A stretch of DNA of 64,000 bases from positions 83,549 through 147,548 of the forward strand of contig VIQU02000004.1 in the NCBI GenBank assembly GCA_010206225.2. The letters run 5' to 3'. The first letter of the stretch is position 1; each line of letters starts with the position of its first letter. Source of the stretch: Lachnospiraceae bacterium MD308. GTDB taxonomy: Bacteria > Bacillota > Clostridia > Lachnospirales > Lachnospiraceae. The position numbers and the translations under genes are program-made. Shown in pieces: positions 8,528 to 16,265 of the stretch. Below the pieces are notes generated by a model that saw only the letters and a list, made by a program, of their open reading frames with translations, did not search any database and had not been told where the DNA came from.

Positions 8528-9385
8528 ATGACAGCAGGAACGATTTGTTTAGAAGGCGGCGCTACGAGAGGCGTTTTCACTTCGGGGGCGCTTGATTTTC
8601 TGATGGAGAAGGAGTTGTATCTGTCTCATGTGATCGGGGTGTCGGCAGGTTCGTGCAACGGCGTGGATTATGTGTCAAGGCAGCCGGGGAGAACGAGGGA
8701 CTGTATGATTCACAAGGAGAAGGAGTACGATTATTACAGTGGAATCCGAAAGCTTATCCGCAAGAAAAGTTTACTCGACATGGATCTGATCTTTGATAAA
8801 TATCCGAACGACTTGTTTCCTTTTGATTATGACACGTATTTTGCATCGGAGATGGAGTGCGAGATCGTGGTGACGAACTGTGTGACGGGCAAAGCGGAGT
8901 ACATGACGGAGAGAAAGGATAGGGAGCGGCTTATGCGTCTTTGCAGGGCATCAAGTAGTATGCCGCTTGTGGCTCCGATGGTGAATATTGGCGGGACGCC
9001 TTATCTGGACGGCGGTCTTGCGGATTCGATTCCTATAGACAGGGCACTGGAGCTTGGAAATGAGAAGATTGTCCTCATATTGACAAGAAATCCGGGATAT
9101 AAAAAGAAGATGACGACAAGAGCGGCGGCGAATCTTTACCGGAAGGCATACCAGAGATACCCGAAGTTAGCCAGAGCGGCAATCCGCCGCAACTTTGAAT
9201 ATAACAGGACGATGCTTAAGATAAATGAGTTGGAGAAAGAAGGGCGGATCTTTGTGCTCCGCCCGACGATTCCTCCGGTGTCAAGACTGGAGAGGAAGTA
9301 CGATGCCCTTATGCAGTTCTATGAGCATGGGTATGAATCAATGGAAGAAAGATATGATAAGCTGTGCGCATATCTGGAAAAGTAA
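8528..9385 (+). CDS. Patatin-like phospholipase family protein
   Basis: 285 aa serine hydrolase. The oxyanion loop EGGATRGVFTSG is at about 8-19, the nucleophile elbow GVSAGS at about 38-43 and the dyad aspartate in DGGLAD at about 160-165. All catalytic elements are present, so it should be active as an acyl hydrolase on lipid or lysophospholipid. No signal peptide is seen, so it is cytoplasmic or membrane-associated. The start carries GAGGAGAGTGCAGAT upstream. A sodium symporter gene follows after 23 bp with its own strong ribosome site. Confidence 0.92.
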   Translation: MTAGTICLEGGATRGVFTSGALDFLMEKELYLSHVIGVSAGSCNGVDYVSRQPGRTRDCMIHKEKEYDYYSGIRKLIRKKSLLDMDLIFDKYPNDLFPFDYDTYFASEMECEIVVTNCVTGKAEYMTERKDRERLMRLCRASSSMPLVAPMVNIGGTPYLDGGLADSIPIDRALELGNEKIVLILTRNPGYKKKMTTRAAANLYRKAYQRYPKLARAAIRRNFEYNRTMLKINELEKEGRIFVLRPTIPPVSRLERKYDALMQFYEHGYESMEERYDKLCAYLEK

Positions 9386-9408
9386 GAAAATACAGGAGGT
9401 AAGTTATT

Positions 9409-10803
9409 TTGGAAACACAGGGAAAGAGAAGTAATTTTACGGGGTCGATCGGATTCGTGCTGGCGGCTGCGGGGAGTGCGGTCGGACTGGGGAATATCTG
9501 GCGGTTCCCGTACTTGGCAGCGAAGGGGGGCGGCGGATTATTTATCTGTCTTTATATCATTTTAGCGCTGACATTTGGTTTTGCTCTTTTGACGACGGAG
9601 ATTGCCATTGGAAGGAAGACGGCGCAGGGACCACTTACGGCATACGGTAAGATTCATAAAAACTGGCGGTTCATCGGATTTTTTGCATGGCTGGTGCCTA
9701 TTATTATCCTGCCTTACTATTGTACGATCGGCGGATGGGTTTTGAAGTATTTTGCGGAATTTATGATCGGGCATGGAACAGACACGGCGGCAGACGGCTA
9801 TTTTACCGGATATATCACAAGCCAGTGGGCGCCGATCATCTGGATGCTCATCTTTCTGGCGGCAGTGGCATTTGTTGTATATAACGGTGTCAATAAGGGG
9901 ATTGAGAATTACAGTAAGGTGCTGATGCCGATTCTGTTTATTCTTGTAATTGGAATCGGGTTCTTTTCGCTGACCTTAAGCCATACGGATGCAGACGGCG
10001 TTACGAGGACAGGGCTTCAGGGACTTAAGATCTATCTGATTCCTGATTTTACGGGTATTACGGTCAAGAAGTTTTTTATGATACTGATGGATGCCATGGG
10101 GCAGTTATTCTTCTCTATCAGCGTGGCGATGGGAATTATGGTAGCTTATGGTTCCTATGCGAAAAAGGATACTAATCTTATGAAATCAATCAATCAGATT
10201 GAGTTTTTTGATACGCTGGTAGCGCTGCTTGCAGGGCTTATGATTATTCCGGCAGTCTTTACATTTATGGGTCTGGAAGGGATGTCGGCGGGACCGGGAC
10301 TGATGTTTGTGTCTCTGCCGAAGGTATTTCAGGCGATGGGAGGAGCAGGCCGGTTTATTGGAATCCTGTTTTTCCTGATGGTTATCTTTGCGGCGGTTAC
10401 TTCGGCGGTGTCTGTCATGGAGGCGATCGTGTCCAGTATTATGGATAAATTTAAGTTTTCAAGAAGAAAGAGTACAACGATTGCAACAATCTACTCTCTT
10501 GTATTCGGCCTGCTTGTCTGTCTTGGATATAATAAGCTCTACTTTGAATTCGAGCTTCCGAACGGAACGGTCGGACAGGTACTTGATATTATGGATTATC
10601 TCAGCAATAATATCTTTATGCCGTTAGTCGCGCTTTGCACCTGTATCCTGATAGGATGGGTTGCCGGGCCGAAGACAGTAATTGACGAGGTGACGAGAGG
10701 AGGGTATAAGTTCGGAAGAAGGGGGCTTTATATTGCAATGATCAAATATGTTGCGCCGATTCTTCTGTTCATACTGCTTGTACAGTCGTTCGGGGTATTT
10801 TAA
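9409..10803 (+). CDS. Sodium-dependent transporter, neurotransmitter:sodium symporter (SNF) family
   Basis: 464 aa, about 11-12 hydrophobic helices. The signature of helix 1, AAAGSAVGLGNIWRFPYL (about 19-36), contains the unwound Na+/substrate site of LeuT-type carriers, and GGGGLFICLYI follows. Bacterial members mostly import amino acids such as tryptophan, tyrosine or leucine; the substrate is not readable here. Translation starts at TTG 9409: AGGAGGT (9394-9400) is eight bases upstream and there is no nearby ATG in frame. It ends at a hairpin terminator shared with the convergent truA-like gene. Confidence 0.93.
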   Translation: METQGKRSNFTGSIGFVLAAAGSAVGLGNIWRFPYLAAKGGGGLFICLYIILALTFGFALLTTEIAIGRKTAQGPLTAYGKIHKNWRFIGFFAWLVPIIILPYYCTIGGWVLKYFAEFMIGHGTDTAADGYFTGYITSQWAPIIWMLIFLAAVAFVVYNGVNKGIENYSKVLMPILFILVIGIGFFSLTLSHTDADGVTRTGLQGLKIYLIPDFTGITVKKFFMILMDAMGQLFFSISVAMGIMVAYGSYAKKDTNLMKSINQIEFFDTLVALLAGLMIIPAVFTFMGLEGMSAGPGLMFVSLPKVFQAMGGAGRFIGILFFLMVIFAAVTSAVSVMEAIVSSIMDKFKFSRRKSTTIATIYSLVFGLLVCLGYNKLYFEFELPNGTVGQVLDIMDYLSNNIFMPLVALCTCILIGWVAGPKTVIDEVTRGGYKFGRRGLYIAMIKYVAPILLFILLVQSFGVF

Positions 10804-10860
10804 GCGGCGCTGAGAAGAGAGTTTTACCAGCGAAAGAGCTGTGATGATCATGTGATTATG

Positions 10861-10906
10861 AAAGCGGCCAGATACAGGAAAGGCTTGTATCTGGCCGCTT
10901 TTTCAT
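10861..10906. terminator. Bidirectional terminator between symporter and truA-like gene
   Basis: AAAGCGGCCAGATACA pairs with TGTATCTGGCCGCTTT, giving a 16-bp stem, followed by TTCAT on the plus strand. The A-run at the left arm gives a U-run on the minus strand. Confidence 0.88.
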
Positions 10907-10951
10907 CTATCTGCTTACGAGCCATATAGTTTTTTGCTGCTGTGTCTTTGA

Positions 10952-11689
10952 TCAATATTCAATCTCCTGCAGATACAGGCCCTTAGGATCACATGGCGCG
11001 CTTGGGGGCAGTTCGCCTTCAAAGATATCCTCAATTTCATCAACATCCCGCATTCTTAACCCGATTTCTATCAGTGTTCCGATGATGATCCGTGCCATAT
11101 TGTGAAGAAAATCGTCGGCGCTGATTATAATCTGCATCTCTTCATTGTCACTGTATATTTCTATCTCATACACTTTTCGGACAGTTGATTTTGCCTTTTT
11201 TACTGTAGAAAAGTTTTTAAAATCGTGTATGCCAGTGAGGAGAAGGGCTGCCTTTTGCATCAATTGTTTATCCGGAATCCGGAAACAGTGGTATGTGTGT
11301 TTGCGGTCAAATACACTTGGGACATCAGAGACAGTCATCCGGTAGACATATGTTTTTGAAGTGGCGTTCAGTTGGGCGTGAAATCGTTCCGGTACTTCGC
11401 GCACATCTGTGATCGCAATATCCATCGGAAGGTAACGGTTCAGGTAATGCTTGATATCCTGTACGTTGGCATTGTTTGCCATCTTAAAATTAGCAATCTG
11501 TGCATATGCATGTACTCCGACTTCTGTCCGGCAGCCGCAGTAAAATTCTTCGATCTTTTCGCCGGTCATCTTCTTTAGGACTTCCCGGATTTTATTAGAG
11601 ATCGTGTTGCCGGATTCATTCTTTCCAAGGCGCGCCCAGCCCTGATAACGGCTTCCGTCGTACTCTATTGTAAGCATAATGTTTCTCAT
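10952..11689 (-). CDS. truA: TruA-family tRNA pseudouridine synthase with Glu at the catalytic Asp position
   Basis: 245 aa. TruA converts U38-U40 of tRNA anticodon arms to pseudouridine. Family features are LTIEYDGSRYQGW (about 5-17), the catalytic loop CRTEVGVHAYAQ (about 52-63), YVYRM and FLHNMARIIIGTL. The loop normally reads GRTDAGVHA, with the Asp as the invariant catalytic residue; here the codon is GAA (Glu) and Gly is Cys. The start is ATG 11689, with AAGGAG six bases upstream, not the longer frame to 11716. It may be a divergent paralogue with a canonical TruA encoded elsewhere. Confidence 0.85.
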   Translation of the reverse strand: MRNIMLTIEYDGSRYQGWARLGKNESGNTISNKIREVLKKMTGEKIEEFYCGCRTEVGVHAYAQIANFKMANNANVQDIKHYLNRYLPMDIAITDVREVPERFHAQLNATSKTYVYRMTVSDVPSVFDRKHTYHCFRIPDKQLMQKAALLLTGIHDFKNFSTVKKAKSTVRKVYEIEIYSDNEEMQIIISADDFLHNMARIIIGTLIEIGLRMRDVDEIEDIFEGELPPSAPCDPKGLYLQEIEY

Positions 11690-11778
11690 ATGGATCTCCT
11701 TATCTGTTTCAAGCAAAATAGCGTTTTGATAAGTATAGCAAATCTTATTTCGGAAGAAAAGAGGGGATTGGCGAAGTT

Positions 11779-12057
11779 TTATCCTTTTTTCATATATGAG
11801 GTCACCATTTTGATCATGTTTTCTATCTGTTCCTGTTCCTCTTTCGGTTTGCCGTCTTTTACAATGCTGATGATCAGGGATACCTCATCTGGTGTGAACT
11901 GGATCCCTTTTTTGTTGGCGTTGGTGATAAGCGCCATCATCACGGGGGCCAGTGATTTTCCTGATTTTCCTTCTGTCTGTTTTGCCGCCGCTTTGATCAG
12001 TTCAAGCTTCAGCGGATCTATATTTTCCATTGCCGGGTGGTGTAACCATTCATTCAT
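11779..12057 (-). CDS. Unknown small helical protein
   Basis: 92 aa, soluble, predicted mostly helical, with a basic C-terminal end (YMKKG). No recognised motif. Its start overlaps the end of the upstream 161-aa gene by eight bases, so the two form a coupled pair and probably act together. The sequence IQFTPDEVSLIISIVKDGK looks like a helix-turn-helix-sized segment, but it does not match a DNA-binding signature I can name. It lies 89 bp before the truA-like gene, probably on the same transcript. Confidence 0.75.
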   Translation of the reverse strand: MNEWLHHPAMENIDPLKLELIKAAAKQTEGKSGKSLAPVMMALITNANKKGIQFTPDEVSLIISIVKDGKPKEEQEQIENMIKMVTSYMKKG

Positions 12058-12535
12058 AGTCGTCTTCTCCTTTCTGGGTGTTAGAATCTGCGTGATTTAC
12101 GACGTTGTTAAAAATATCATTGTACCGGTCAAACATGCTCTGCTGTTCTGGATCCATCATTCCCTTCACAAAGTCAAAGGGCGAGGGTTCCTGACCGGGA
12201 GTATCAGAAGAGTCTTTCATGTCCGCCTGCATCTGTTTCATCATTTCCATCATATTCATCATGCCCTCCATTTGTTCCATCATTTCCTGTTCTTTTGGGC
12301 TCATGTAGGGCTTTAAGTCGTTCAGTATGACGTCGGAGGATATGTTTTTTCTGCCGTTGCCGAAGCCGTAGAAAGTTTCCATTGTTCTTTGCAGCTCAAA
12401 AAATTTTACAAGAACGGCCAGGGTGCGCTGCGCGGAGGCGGGCATATATGGAAGAAGGAGCTTTAGTGTATACAGAGTCGGAGGAGTAACAAGCTCATCG
12501 AGCGGAGTCATGGGTTTCGGCGGGAATTTTTCCAT
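12050..12535 (-). CDS. Unknown protein with methionine-rich helix
   Basis: 161 aa, no signal peptide or membrane helix. The N-terminal half (LDELVTPPTLYTLKLLLPYM) is moderately hydrophobic; about residues 85-110 form a strikingly Met/Gln/Glu-rich amphipathic helix (EQMEGMMNMMEMMKQMQADM) and the C-terminus is acidic. Met-rich helices recall the SRP M-domain, but no GTPase or other SRP feature is present. AGGAGGCGCT lies just before the ATG. It is coupled by overlap to the 92-aa gene, and function is unknown for both. Confidence 0.75.
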   Translation of the reverse strand: MEKFPPKPMTPLDELVTPPTLYTLKLLLPYMPASAQRTLAVLVKFFELQRTMETFYGFGNGRKNISSDVILNDLKPYMSPKEQEMMEQMEGMMNMMEMMKQMQADMKDSSDTPGQEPSPFDFVKGMMDPEQQSMFDRYNDIFNNVVNHADSNTQKGEDDYE

Positions 12536-12653
12536 AGCGCCTCCTGTTTCGTAACGTTGTAAATATATATGATACTGCAGGGGGAAATATGCGTCCGTCG
12601 GATGATAGAATCCTTATGTGAAAGGTCTGTTTCGAACATATATGTCAGACTGT

Positions 12654-12690
12654 AAAAAAGGGGCGCCCGGTGTATCTTCCGGGAGCCCCC
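12654..12690 (-). terminator. Terminator after the Cys/Gly-rich gene
   Basis: Stem GGGGCTCCCGG / CCGGGCGCCCC when read on the minus strand, with one mismatch, followed by TTTTTTAC. It separates the Cys/Gly-rich gene from the unknown pair downstream. Confidence 0.85.
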
Positions 12691-12729
12691 ATTTTTATCT
12701 TAACATGTATTCAAATCTGAAATCTGAGA

Positions 12730-12969
12730 TTAGCATCCGCATCCGTTGCCGCATCCGCCGCAGCAGAAGAGCAGAAGGATGATCCACAGACAACTGTCGT
12801 TGCCGCCGCATCCGCCGCCGAACATGCTGCCGCCATTGCCGCATCCGCCGCAGCAGAAGAGCAGAAGGATGATCCACAGACAGCTATTGTTGCCAAAGCC
12901 ACATCCGCATCCGCCATTATTGTATCTTGCAGTTTCTTCGCATCCGCATCCACAATTTAAATCACTCAT
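12730..12969 (-). CDS. Cys/Gly-rich mini-protein with duplicated hydrophobic module
   Basis: 79 aa. After MSDLNCGCGCEE the protein holds two copies of the module SCLWIILLLFCCGGCGN, separated by a Gly/Asn/Cys linker and ending in GCGC. The hydrophobic WIILLLF core next to Cys and Gly clusters resembles small high-cysteine proteins of Firmicutes that databases label chorion-class high-cysteine proteins; no biochemical role is known to me. GGAGG sits nine bases before the ATG. A sigma-K-like promoter motif upstream suggests late mother-cell expression and a spore coat role, which is inference. Other frames here are shadows of the repeat. Confidence 0.8.
   Translation of the reverse strand: MSDLNCGCGCEETARYNNGGCGCGFGNNSCLWIILLLFCCGGCGNGGSMFGGGCGGNDSCLWIILLLFCCGGCGNGCGC
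12746..12882. repeat. In-phase 90-bp internal duplication
   Basis: A perfect 47-bp direct repeat occupies 12746-12792 and 12836-12882, an offset of 90 bp or 30 codons. It encodes the duplicated hydrophobic module of the Cys/Gly-rich protein. The exact nucleotide identity points to recent duplication or gene-conversion-like homogenisation. Confidence 0.9.
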
Positions 12970-13003
12970 ACTAAAAATCCTCCATAAAGGTTATTTACAG
13001 TAC

Positions 13004-13029
13004 ATAATATGCGTAGAGCGAAGATGTGT
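13004..13029 (-). promoter_or_regulatory. Possible sigma-K-type promoter for the Cys/Gly-rich gene
   Basis: On the minus strand, AC (13029-13028), exactly 16 bases, then CATATTAT (13011-13004). This fits the AC-N16-CATANNNT pattern known for sigma-K, about 35 bp before the start codon. The motif is short, so chance is possible. Confidence 0.45.
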
Positions 13030-13043
13030 GAAAGGAAACGGAT

Positions 13044-13679
13044 CTAATATTTCAAAAGTTTTTTGACGGAGCGCTGATAATGGAGCGTCTTGTTCTGCAT
13101 GCGGAGCTTTTCAAGCCTTCCGAACTCTTTTTTTTGATACTCGTCATACATGGTGACGAGATATGCGGCTGTATAGTTACGGTTTTTAAACCATGTGAAC
13201 AGCAGCCAATTCATGATATCCGGATGCCAGTAGCGTTCCGGTATCTGTGATTCTCTCAGCACAAGGATGTGTTTGATGGCCTGCATGGCAAGCTGGCCCA
13301 GCCTCGCTGCCTGATTTTTGATCCGGTAGAGTTCGTCGCTCTCTGTGATGATATCGTACAGGTCATTGGATGCTTTCCAGTATGTAACGAATGTAGGTTC
13401 TTCCATCTCCGGCCCGTCGGCATCGGCATGGAGGTCAAAGGTCTGCATGACAGCTTTTCTTCCGGCAGTCTGGCGGTCATAATCCGCCCGTTTAACCGGA
13501 TCTGACAAGACGTTGTAGGCTTCTAAGATTGCCTGCATCTGTTCCGTAGTATCAATGCCGTCCTTCAGATTGGCATCGGGATGGTATTTTTTTGCAAGTG
13601 CATTTTTCGCTGCTGTAATGTCCTCCAAAGAAGCTTTAGAGGAAACCCCTAATATCTCATAATAATTCTGGTTCTCCAT
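13044..13679 (-). CDS. J-domain (DnaJ-like) protein
   Basis: 211 aa. Residues 1-70 form a J domain: NYYEILGVSSKAS, the HPD tripeptide in KKYHPDANLK that stimulates DnaK ATPase, and AYNVLSDPVKRADYD. There is no Gly/Phe region, zinc-finger domain or C-terminal substrate domain, so it is a type III J protein. The rest (about 75-211) is helical and carries FTWFKNRNYTAAYLVTMYDEYQ, which I do not recognise. It has its own promoter at 13720-13748. It would recruit DnaK to an unknown client, possibly one linked to the downstream genes. Confidence 0.9.
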   Translation of the reverse strand: MENQNYYEILGVSSKASLEDITAAKNALAKKYHPDANLKDGIDTTEQMQAILEAYNVLSDPVKRADYDRQTAGRKAVMQTFDLHADADGPEMEEPTFVTYWKASNDLYDIITESDELYRIKNQAARLGQLAMQAIKHILVLRESQIPERYWHPDIMNWLLFTWFKNRNYTAAYLVTMYDEYQKKEFGRLEKLRMQNKTLHYQRSVKKLLKY

Positions 13680-13719
13680 ACTATCCTCCCCTTATTGTAT
13701 ATGGAAATCGAACAAGTTT

Positions 13720-13748
13720 ATCTTACGATATATTGAATAAGAAATCAA
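13720..13748 (-). promoter_or_regulatory. Sigma-A promoter for the J-domain gene
   Basis: On the minus strand TTGATT (13748-13743), 17 bp, TAAGAT (13725-13720), about 41 bp before the ATG. Confidence 0.7.
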
Positions 13749-13785
13749 TCCTTTTTCCGATTTTTGAGATGTAAAGAAAAAATAC

Positions 13786-13814
13786 TTGACACCCATGATG
13801 TTTTGGTATAAGAT
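13786..13814 (+). promoter_or_regulatory. Sigma-A promoter of the ylxM-ffh operon
   Basis: Consensus TTGACA (13786-13791), 17 bp spacer, TAAGAT (13809-13814). The predicted transcript would start only about 10 bases before ATG 13831, just enough for GGTGAG. This also excludes the longer ylxM frame that begins at 13786. Confidence 0.75.
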
Positions 13815-13830
13815 ATCACAGGTGAGTGAC

Positions 13831-14175
13831 ATGAATGAAATTTTAGAACAGGCATTACTTTATGATTTTTACGGTGAACTTCTGAATGATCATCAGAAAG
13901 AGATCTATGAGCAATTTGTTCTTTGCGATCTGTCGCTGGGGGAGATTGCCGGGGAAGCGGGCATCAGCCGGCAGGGGGTGCACGATCTTGTGAAGCGGTG
14001 CAGCCAGACACTGAAGGGATATGAAGAGAAACTTCACCTTGTGGCAAGATTTATGTCTGTAAAAGATAAAGTGAATGAAATGAATAGACTGTTGGACGGG
14101 TATGAGTCGAAGAGTATGACTGAGCTTGCGGAGAGTATCCGCAAAATATCCGATGAGATCATAGAGGAGTTGTAG
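13831..14175 (+). CDS. ylxM: YlxM/P13-like helix-turn-helix protein, SRP operon
   Basis: 114 aa. A sigma-70 region-4-like helix-turn-helix is visible in LSLGEIAGEAGISRQGVHD (about 40-58), preceded by LLYDFYGELLNDHQKEIYEQ, the standard YlxM opening. YlxM is encoded beside ffh in most Firmicutes, and streptococcal YlxM has been reported to interact with SRP components. It ends one base before ffh. The start at ATG 13831 is set by the promoter position; the longer frame would begin inside the -35 element. Confidence 0.9.
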   Translation: MNEILEQALLYDFYGELLNDHQKEIYEQFVLCDLSLGEIAGEAGISRQGVHDLVKRCSQTLKGYEEKLHLVARFMSVKDKVNEMNRLLDGYESKSMTELAESIRKISDEIIEEL

Positions 14176-14176
14176 T

Positions 14177-15541
14177 ATGGCATTTGACAGCTTGACCGAA
14201 AAACTTCAGAATGTATTTAAGAATTTAAGAAGCAAGGGACGTCTTACAGAGACAGATGTAAAGGAAGCGTTAAAGGAGATTAAAAGAGCGCTTTTAGCGG
14301 CGGACGTTAACTTTAAGGTCGTAAAGGATTTTATTAAAACGGTTCAGGAGCGGGCCATCGGGCAGGATGTGATGAACGGTCTGAATCCCGGGCAGATGGT
14401 AATAAAGATCGTGAATGAGGAACTGGTAGCGCTTATGGGTTCCGAGACTACGGAGATTAAGCTTCAGCCGGGAAGCGCTGTGACAGTCATTTTGATGGCG
14501 GGACTTCAGGGCGCGGGCAAGACAACCACAACTGCGAAACTTGCGGGAAAGTACAGGCAAAAAGGGAAGAAGCCTTTGCTTGTGGCTTGTGACGTGTATC
14601 GTCCGGCTGCGATTAAGCAGCTGCAGGTGAATGGTGAGAAGCAGGGCGTAGAAGTATTTTCCATGGGAGAGAACCACAGGCCGGCTGATATCGCAAAAGC
14701 GTCTTTGGAGCATGCCCGGAAGAACGGCCATAATATCGTGATTCTGGATACTGCCGGACGGCTTCATATTGATGAAGACATGATGGCAGAACTTCAGGAG
14801 ATCAAGGAGACGGTGGATGTCCACCAGACGATTCTTGTCATCGATGCCATGACCGGACAGGACGCTGTCAATGTAGCGAAAGAATTCAATGAGAAGGCAG
14901 GGATTGACGGCGTGATCGTCACGAAGCTTGACGGCGATACCAGAGGCGGCGCTGCGCTGTCTGTAAAGGCGGTGACCGGGAAACCGATTCTCTATACAGG
15001 TATGGGAGAGAAACTTTCTGATCTGGAGCAGTTCTATCCCGAGCGAATGGCATCCCGTATTCTCGGTATGGGTGACGTACTTACTCTGATTGAGAAGGCG
15101 GAAGCAGAGATTGATGAGGAACAGGCCAAAAAGATGGCCGGGAAGTTAAAAAAAGCTCAGTTTGACTTTGAAGATTACTTAGAGAGTATTGCCCAGATGA
15201 AAAAAATGGGCGGGCTTACCAGTATCCTCGGCATGCTGCCCGGTATGGGCGCTATGGGAGGAATGCCCGGTATGGGTAAGATGAAGGCGCCGAATGAAGA
15301 TGAGACGGCGCAGGCAGAGAAGAAGATGGCGCAGATGGAAGCGATCATCTATTCTATGACAGTGGAGGAGCGCCGGAACCCGGATCTTTTAAATCCGTCG
15401 AGAAAGCACCGGATCGCTAGAGGCGCGGGTGTGGATATCAGTGAAGTGAACCGTATGGTGAAGCAGTTTGGCGAGATGAAAAAGATGATGAAGATGGTAG
15501 GGAAGGGCGGCAGGAAAGGGAAGTTTCGGATGCCTTTTTAA
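14177..15541 (+). CDS. ffh: Signal recognition particle protein Ffh
   Basis: 454 aa, normal length. The N domain is followed by the GTPase G domain with P-loop GLQGAGKTTT (about 108-117), DTAGRL (about 190), TKLDGD (about 246) and an ALSV/GE-rich region; the C-terminal M domain (about 300-454) is Met-rich with LGMLPGMGAMGGMPGMG forming the flexible finger loop and the RIARGAG RNA-binding helix. It binds signal peptides and 4.5S RNA and delivers ribosomes to FtsY and SecYEG. It sits one base after ylxM, and rpsP follows after 111 bp. Confidence 0.98.
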   Translation: MAFDSLTEKLQNVFKNLRSKGRLTETDVKEALKEIKRALLAADVNFKVVKDFIKTVQERAIGQDVMNGLNPGQMVIKIVNEELVALMGSETTEIKLQPGSAVTVILMAGLQGAGKTTTTAKLAGKYRQKGKKPLLVACDVYRPAAIKQLQVNGEKQGVEVFSMGENHRPADIAKASLEHARKNGHNIVILDTAGRLHIDEDMMAELQEIKETVDVHQTILVIDAMTGQDAVNVAKEFNEKAGIDGVIVTKLDGDTRGGAALSVKAVTGKPILYTGMGEKLSDLEQFYPERMASRILGMGDVLTLIEKAEAEIDEEQAKKMAGKLKKAQFDFEDYLESIAQMKKMGGLTSILGMLPGMGAMGGMPGMGKMKAPNEDETAQAEKKMAQMEAIIYSMTVEERRNPDLLNPSRKHRIARGAGVDISEVNRMVKQFGEMKKMMKMVGKGGRKGKFRMPF

Positions 15542-15652
15542 TGAAGGATGAGATCCGCAGACAGGTTTTGCAGTGTTTTTAGTGGTTATACCGCATAATA
15601 TAAAAGATGCGTTATATACAATATATTTTGAAAAATTCATGGAGGTGAAAGA

Positions 15653-15898
15653 ATGGCAGTAAAAATCAGATTAAGAAGAATGGGACAGAAAAAGGCTCCT
15701 TTCTATAGAATCATCGTGGCAGATTCCAGATCACCAAGAGACGGTAAATTCATCGATGAGATTGGAACCTATGATCCGAACTGTGAGCCGAGCGCAATAT
15801 CTGTAAATGAAGAAGCAGCTAAGAAGTGGCTCAGCACAGGCGCGCAGCCGACAGAGACTGTAAGCAAGATCTTTAAAGCGGCCGGCATCGAAAAATAG
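15653..15898 (+). CDS. rpsP: 30S ribosomal protein S16
   Basis: 81 aa, typical size. The sequence [18 protein letters not shown] near the N-terminus is diagnostic, as is [17 protein letters not shown]16 binds 16S rRNA and is needed for 30S assembly. GGAGGTGAAAG precedes the ATG. The order rpsP-khpA-rimM-trmD-rplS is the standard ribosomal block of Firmicutes. The 111-bp gap after ffh holds no promoter that I can support. Confidence 0.98.
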   Translation: MAVKIRLRRMGQKKAPFYRIIVADSRSPRDGKFIDEIGTYDPNCEPSAISVNEEAAKKWLSTGAQPTETVSKIFKAAGIEK

Positions 15899-15927
15899 AT
15901 CATATTATGCCCAGGAGGTATATAATT

Positions 15928-16158
15928 ATGAAAGAATTAGTAGAAGTGATTACAAAGGCTTTGGTTGATTCTCCTGAGGAAGTGGTCGTGACAGAACGAG
16001 AGGATAAGAAGACTACCGTCATTGAAGTTCGGGTGGCTGAAAATGATATGGGAAAAGTTATCGGAAAGCAGGGACGCATTGCGAAAGCAATCCGTTCGGT
16101 TGTGAAAGCGGCTGCTGCCAAGGAAGATAAAAAAGTGGTTGTAGACATTATGGATTAA
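15928..16158 (+). CDS. khpA: KH-domain RNA-binding protein KhpA (YlqC)
   Basis: 76 aa, a single KH domain. The RNA-contacting GxxG loop is GKQGRIAKAIR (about 46-56), followed by VVDIMD at the end. KhpA pairs with KhpB/Jag in several Firmicutes to bind many transcripts and influence cell division and length. The start is ATG 15928, set by CCAGGAGGTATATAATT; the seven extra codons of the longer frame would overlap that site. Location between rpsP and rimM is conserved. Confidence 0.95.
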   Translation: MKELVEVITKALVDSPEEVVVTEREDKKTTVIEVRVAENDMGKVIGKQGRIAKAIRSVVKAAAAKEDKKVVVDIMD

Positions 16159-16265
16159 TAGGAAGATTGTAATTGGAGACAGGTCAAAAGGGAATGGCCT
16201 GTCTCTTGCACATCATGGCAGAAGAGATATAAATCATACAGTTGATATAAGGAGTATCGGTATAT

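Noticed and set aside
12746..13066. 106-codon plus-strand frame, and two further minus frames over the Cys/Gly gene
   Set aside because: All are shadows of the 90-bp repeat; only the frame 12969-12730 has a ribosome site and a protein-like composition.
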